From Actinomycetota bacterium (GTDB taxonomy: Bacteria; Actinomycetota; Actinomycetes; Streptosporangiales; Streptosporangiaceae), in assembly GCA_003161205.1 (NCBI GenBank), contig PMOU01000192.1, forward strand, positions 693 to 16,994: a DNA stretch of 16,302 nt, given 5' to 3'. This document shows positions 13,734 to 16,302 of this stretch, piece by piece. Position 1 is the stretch's first letter. Every line of letters starts with the position of its first letter. Made by a program: the position numbers and the translations under genes. The notes beneath the pieces are model-generated. The model made no database searches and was not told where the DNA came from. It saw only the letters and a list, made by a program, of their open reading frames with translations.

Positions 13734-14420
13734 CCCGCCTGCTCGCGGGAACACCACCAGGTCGAGCGGCCGCCGACCGTGCCGTGCCTCATCTCGGCCC
13801 CGCACCGCGGGCAGGTGCCGCCGGGATGCCGGGCGGCGATGACGTCGCCGGTGTGCACGCCGCCTTTGGCGATGGCTGACCGCACGGCGGACTCCAGCGC
13901 CCGGTAGAGGCGGTCAGCGTCCTTGCGCTGCAGGCTGCTGGTGGGGGCGGCGGGCGAGATCTTCGCCTTCCACAGCACCTCATCGGCCAGCAGGTTCCCG
14001 ACGCCGGCGATCTTGCCCTGATCGAGCAGGCGGGCCTTGACCGCGATGGACCCCTTGGTGATCAGGTCGCGGAACTGCGCGGGCGTGACCTGCGCGGCGC
14101 GCCGGACCGCCGCCTTCGACCGCCTCGCCGGCGGGCGACGTGACCACGATGCGGCCGCCCATGCCGAGGTGGATGCCCAGCTCGGGCCCGGCTGGGTCGG
14201 GCTGGGTCGAGCGGCCGACGCCGGAGGTCTCGCACCACATCGTCTTGCCGCGCCGGTGAGCCGCGGTGAGCATGCGCCCGGTCAGTGCGTCAGGCAGTTC
14301 ACCGGGGGAGTGCGGCCGGCACACGAACGTGTCGGCGTCATCGACGCCGGCGATGCGGCGATGCAGGGCGCGGTCGGCGATCAGGCTGCGAGCGGTCTCG
14401 ACCTCGGGAAGTTCCGGCAC
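13727..14420 (-). pseudogene. Fpg/Nei-family DNA glycosylase, broken by internal deletion and frameshift
   Basis: The intact enzyme removes oxidised bases from DNA and cuts the strand. The start, GTG 14420, gives Met-Pro-Glu-Leu-Pro-Glu-Val-Glu with the catalytic P2-E3. The beta-hairpin Lys in Arg-Gly-Lys-Thr-Met-Trp and Gly-Ile-His-Leu-Gly-Met-Gly-Gly-Arg follow, to about 14105. The frame then turns meaningless. The proper sequence resumes one frame over near 14095 with Gln-Val-Thr-Pro-Ala-Gln-Phe, the H2TH segment Val-Gly-Asn-Leu-Leu-Ala-Asp-Glu, and a zinc-finger-like end (Cys-Pro-Arg-Cys-Gly, Trp-Trp-Cys-Ser-Arg-Glu-Gln, the usual fourth Cys not seen), stopping at 13727. Actinobacterial homologs have roughly 50-60 more residues between these parts, including an Asp-Lys-Arg-Arg-Leu-Gly-Arg motif. 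The missing DNA is not a multiple of three. The GTG directly abuts the stop of the HD gene, so it was the second gene of that operon. Confidence 0.85.
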
Positions 14421-15158
14421 CTATTCGTTCCGCTCGCCCGTCGACGGCAGCACGGCCGCGAACCGGTCCGCGGCCCGGTCGAGCTGGGTCAGGATGTGCT
14501 GCCGGGCCGGGGCGTCAAGGGGAGTGTCCGGGAGGCTGATCAGCTCCCGCAGGATCGGGACCAGCGGAGCGTACTTGCCGGCCAGCGTACCCAGCCGGGG
14601 GCCGGTGGTATGGATCAGGCCGACGCCATTGTCGGTGAAGTCGGAGGCCTTGATGACCCGCGCCCACGGGTGGCGGCGCAGGCTTTCCGCGACGTGCTCC
14701 CGGTACTGCTCGTGTGCGTCCCGGTCCGGCGCGTACGGCGGATTGGTGACGGCGCCGACCAGCTCGGCTACCCGCGGCCCGAACTCCGCCGCCAGCACCG
14801 CGAGCGCGGCCCCCTGGTCATCGGCGCCAACCCTACGTCCGGTCAGCTCGGCGGCGTGATCTTCCACCGCGTCGTGCAGCAGGGCGGCGCAGATCACGTC
14901 GGTGTCGTGCACGCCGTAGTGAGACATGATCCGGATCGCCACCCGCAGCAGGTGGTTGACGTAGGGTTCGCGCTCCCTGCGGTCGTTCGCGTGCAGCCGG
15001 GATGCAAGGTCCAGGGCCTGGTTCAGCCGCCGCTGGTCCTCCGGCGGCAGGGACTCGGTCTCCACCGCGAATCGCTCCCGCAATCCCTGCTCGCCGTAGG
15101 TCGAGGTGATCGCGTGCAGCGGCATCGTCGCCACGAGCCGCCGCTGGCCGGTGTCCAT
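14421..15158 (-). CDS. HD-domain phosphohydrolase, SpoT/MESH1-like
   Basis: A 245-residue cytoplasmic protein with a metal-dependent HD domain at about 45-180. The ligands are visible: H69 in Tyr-Val-Asn-His-Leu-Leu-Arg-Val-Ala, H95-D96 in Leu-Leu-His-Asp-Ala-Val-Glu-Asp, E99-D100, and D173 in Lys-Ala-Ser-Asp-Phe-Thr-Asp-Asn (170-177). This set and spacing match the (p)ppGpp hydrolase domain of RelA/SpoT and the single-domain MESH1 type, so it may hydrolyse (p)ppGpp or another nucleotide. There is no synthetase or TGS domain. A helical tail (about 190-240) is extra. The start is ATG 15158: a TAGTCC -10-like box ends six bases upstream, which suggests a leaderless message. The stop directly abuts the GTG of the broken DNA glycosylase gene. 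Confidence 0.85.
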   Translation of the reverse strand: MDTGQRRLVATMPLHAITSTYGEQGLRERFAVETESLPPEDQRRLNQALDLASRLHANDRREREPYVNHLLRVAIRIMSHYGVHDTDVICAALLHDAVEDHAAELTGRRVGADDQGAALAVLAAEFGPRVAELVGAVTNPPYAPDRDAHEQYREHVAESLRRHPWARVIKASDFTDNGVGLIHTTGPRLGTLAGKYAPLVPILRELISLPDTPLDAPARQHILTQLDRAADRFAAVLPSTGERNE

Positions 15159-15164
15159 GCCTTA

Positions 15165-15170
15165 GGACTA
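15165..15170 (-). promoter_or_regulatory. Possible -10 box giving a leaderless HD-gene message
   Basis: On the minus strand TAGTCC ends six bases before the ATG at 15158, so transcription would begin at or next to the start codon. No Shine-Dalgarno of good spacing is present. A TTGGCA lies upstream, but at an unusually long spacing. Confidence 0.35.
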
Positions 15171-15254
15171 GCACACCGCCTGTCCGCTATGTGCCAATGG
15201 AGCGAGCTCGCGCTCACCTGGCGGGGAGCAGGGCAGCTGAGCGGAAATAATCAT

Positions 15255-15302
15255 CATTGGGTGTCATGGCCACCCCGATAAGGGAGTTGATGACACACAA
15301 TG
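15255..15302. promoter_or_regulatory. 13-bp imperfect inverted repeat, candidate operator
   Basis: CATTGGGTGTCAT (15255-15267) and ATGACACACAATG (15290-15302) pair at 12 of 13 positions across 22 bases. The arms are AT-rich in GC-rich surroundings and 35 bp apart centre to centre. They lie between the divergent HD and deaminase genes and may bind a dimeric regulator of either. Confidence 0.5.
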
Positions 15303-15535
15303 ATTCGAAACAGCGGCAGGCGGCTCGTGGTACTGCGGCCCGGGCAGGCTGGGCGGCATGGCGCTGTGGGTGCTGGGTTGCGAGTTACGCTGGGGATGCG
15401 TCGTGATTGCGGAAGGCGACGGTGACGACGGGGCCCGGAGATGAGGCGCTGCGGCGGCCGGTGGCGCCCCGGAAATGCCGCTGTAATAACCGCTGGCCAC
15501 ACTGGAGTACCCACGATCTGGAGGAGGCTGCGGGC

Positions 15536-16302
15536 GTGCTGGCAATTGAAGGCTGCCATATCGCGACGGTGGACGAGGCCGGGACGGAACACCCGGCCGG
15601 CTATCTGGTCATGCAGGACGACCGGATCGCGGCGGTCGGGCCGGGTCCGCTGCCGGCCCGGTACGCCGACGCGCAGCGAATCGACGGCGCCGGGCTGCTG
15701 GCCACCCCCGGCCTGGTCAATACCCATCACCATCTGTATCAGTGGATCACCCGGGGATACGCGACCGACGACACGCTGTTCGGCTGGCTGACCACGCTGT
15801 ACCCGGTCTGGGCCCGGCTGGACGCCGACCTCGTGCACGCCTCCGCCGCCGCGAACCTGGGTTGGCTGGCCCTGACCGGCTGCAGCACCACCACCGATCA
15901 CCACTACGTGTTTCCCGCCGGGCGGGGCGACCTGCTCGAGGCGGAGATCCTCGCCGCCCGGCGGATCGGCCTGCGCTTCCATCCGGCCCGGGGGTCGATG
16001 AACCTCGGGCAGTCAGCGGGCGGCCTGCCGCCGGACTCGGTCGTCGAATCCCATGACGACATCCTGGCGGCCACCCAGGCGGCGATCGACCGCTGGCATG
16101 ACCCGTCGCCCGGGGCGATGACCCGGATCGCGGTCGCGCCGTGCTCGCCTTTCTCGGTCACCGCCGAGCTCATGCGCGACAGCGCCGAGCTAGCCCGGCG
16201 GGCCGGCGTGCGGCTGCATACTCACCTCGCGGAGACCCTGGACGAGGAGGAATTCTGCCTCGCGACCTACGGCCGGACCCCGGCGCAGTACGCCGAGGAT
16301 CT
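15536..16302 (+). CDS. 8-oxoguanine deaminase, amidohydrolase superfamily (partial, 5' part)
   Basis: The first 255 codons; the gene runs off the right edge (the family is about 450 residues). It belongs to the metal-dependent TRZ/ATZ-like amidohydrolases. Thr-Pro-Gly-Leu-Val-Asn-Thr-His-His-His-Leu-Tyr-Gln-Trp contains the metal-binding His-X-His (H64, H66), and the third metal ligand lies in Arg-Leu-His-Thr-His-Leu-Ala-Glu-Thr (H228/H230). Thr-Asp-His-His-Tyr-Val-Phe-Pro (120-127), Arg-Gly-Ser-Met-Asn-Leu-Gly and Pro-Cys-Ser-Pro-Phe-Ser-Val are close to known 8-oxoguanine deaminases, which convert 8-oxoguanine to urate plus ammonia. A related guanine, isoguanine or triazine deaminase is the main alternative. 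GTG 15536 is chosen because GGAGGAGG ends eight bases upstream and the protein opens like the family. The final metal-ligand Asp is outside the window. It is divergent from the HD gene. Confidence 0.9.
   Translation, partial: MLAIEGCHIATVDEAGTEHPAGYLVMQDDRIAAVGPGPLPARYADAQRIDGAGLLATPGLVNTHHHLYQWITRGYATDDTLFGWLTTLYPVWARLDADLVHASAAANLGWLALTGCSTTTDHHYVFPAGRGDLLEAEILAARRIGLRFHPARGSMNLGQSAGGLPPDSVVESHDDILAATQAAIDRWHDPSPGAMTRIAVAPCSPFSVTAELMRDSAELARRAGVRLHTHLAETLDEEEFCLATYGRTPAQYAED

Larger units (their letters stand above)
15159..15535. other. Divergent intergenic region between HD and deaminase genes
   Basis: About 377 bases with no credible gene; a long minus-strand frame overlapping it (15254-15982) is antisense to the deaminase. 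It holds a likely -10 for the HD gene at its left end and a 13-bp imperfect inverted repeat (15255-15302). A GC hairpin, GGCGC 15445-15449 with GCGCC 15464-15468, lies further right. The GGAGGAGG ribosome site of the deaminase is at 15520-15527. I saw no match to a known riboswitch and no clear -35/-10 pair for the deaminase. Confidence 0.5.

Noticed and set aside
13727..13978. A separate short zinc-ribbon gene at the 3' part of the glycosylase locus
   Set aside because: Its frame continues upstream to about 14097 with H2TH glycosylase sequence, so it is the severed C-terminal part of the Fpg/Nei gene.
14037..15281. A 414-codon plus-strand open frame
   Set aside because: It runs antisense through the HD gene and the 5' part of the glycosylase gene and shows no recognisable protein; the minus-strand genes have clear motifs.
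15400..15535. A purine-sensing riboswitch before the deaminase
   Set aside because: There is a GC hairpin but no recognisable purine aptamer core, so there is no basis for the call.
15254..15982. A 242-codon minus-strand open frame
   Set aside because: Most of it is antisense to the 8-oxoguanine deaminase, whose motifs are unambiguous; the frame is low-complexity and domain-free.

Overview
The window is GC-rich bacterial DNA with GC-ending codons, many GTG/TTG starts, leaderless-looking promoters and typical actinobacterial families: XRE-DUF5753 regulator, transmembrane Ser/Thr kinases with Pro/Ala-rich tails, actinobacterial Nei/Fpg glycosylase, DUF3418-type HrpA end. It comes from a high-GC actinomycete; the order cannot be fixed from sequence alone. 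It looks like ordinary chromosome with a strong signalling and regulatory accent. No phage, transposase, CRISPR array or RNA gene was seen.

Layout. The left edge holds the last 40 codons of an HrpA-type helicase. An XRE-DUF5753 regulator (301-1146) follows, tail to tail with a small unknown minus-strand gene (1018-1359). An AT-rich, hairpin-bearing, gene-free stretch of about 630 bp leads into two tandem paralogous membrane Ser/Thr kinases (1992-3257 and 3487-5538). They share a catalytic domain and 5' leader but differ completely outside the membrane.

5533-8795 is a block of small regulator-enzyme pairs. A TetR regulator is divergent from a short-chain dehydrogenase across a symmetric promoter-operator. 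A SRPBCC protein and a MarR regulator form an operon whose promoter carries two tandem 15-bp operator-like repeats. A SAM methyltransferase is read the other way from the same intergenic region. A 14-bp perfect hairpin ends the block.

8926-12493 is a two-gene minus-strand operon: a GT2-GtrA fusion (polyprenyl-phosphate sugar synthase plus membrane domain), then a GT39/ArnT-type membrane glycosyltransferase with a 114-residue Gly-rich linker and an outer C-terminal domain. Together they probably make a lipid-linked sugar and transfer it outside the membrane. A lipoprotein with a virginiamycin B lyase-like propeller (12654-13700) is divergent from them.

The right end holds a DNA glycosylase (Nei/Fpg) gene broken by an internal deletion and frameshift, an HD-domain phosphohydrolase directly upstream of it in the same operon, and the first 255 codons of an 8-oxoguanine deaminase on the other strand. 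Two of these three genes therefore deal with oxidised bases.

The most interesting items are the symmetric TetR/SDR promoter, the MarR tandem operator, the nei deletion, and the duplicated non-RD kinase pair with its repeat-expanded linker.
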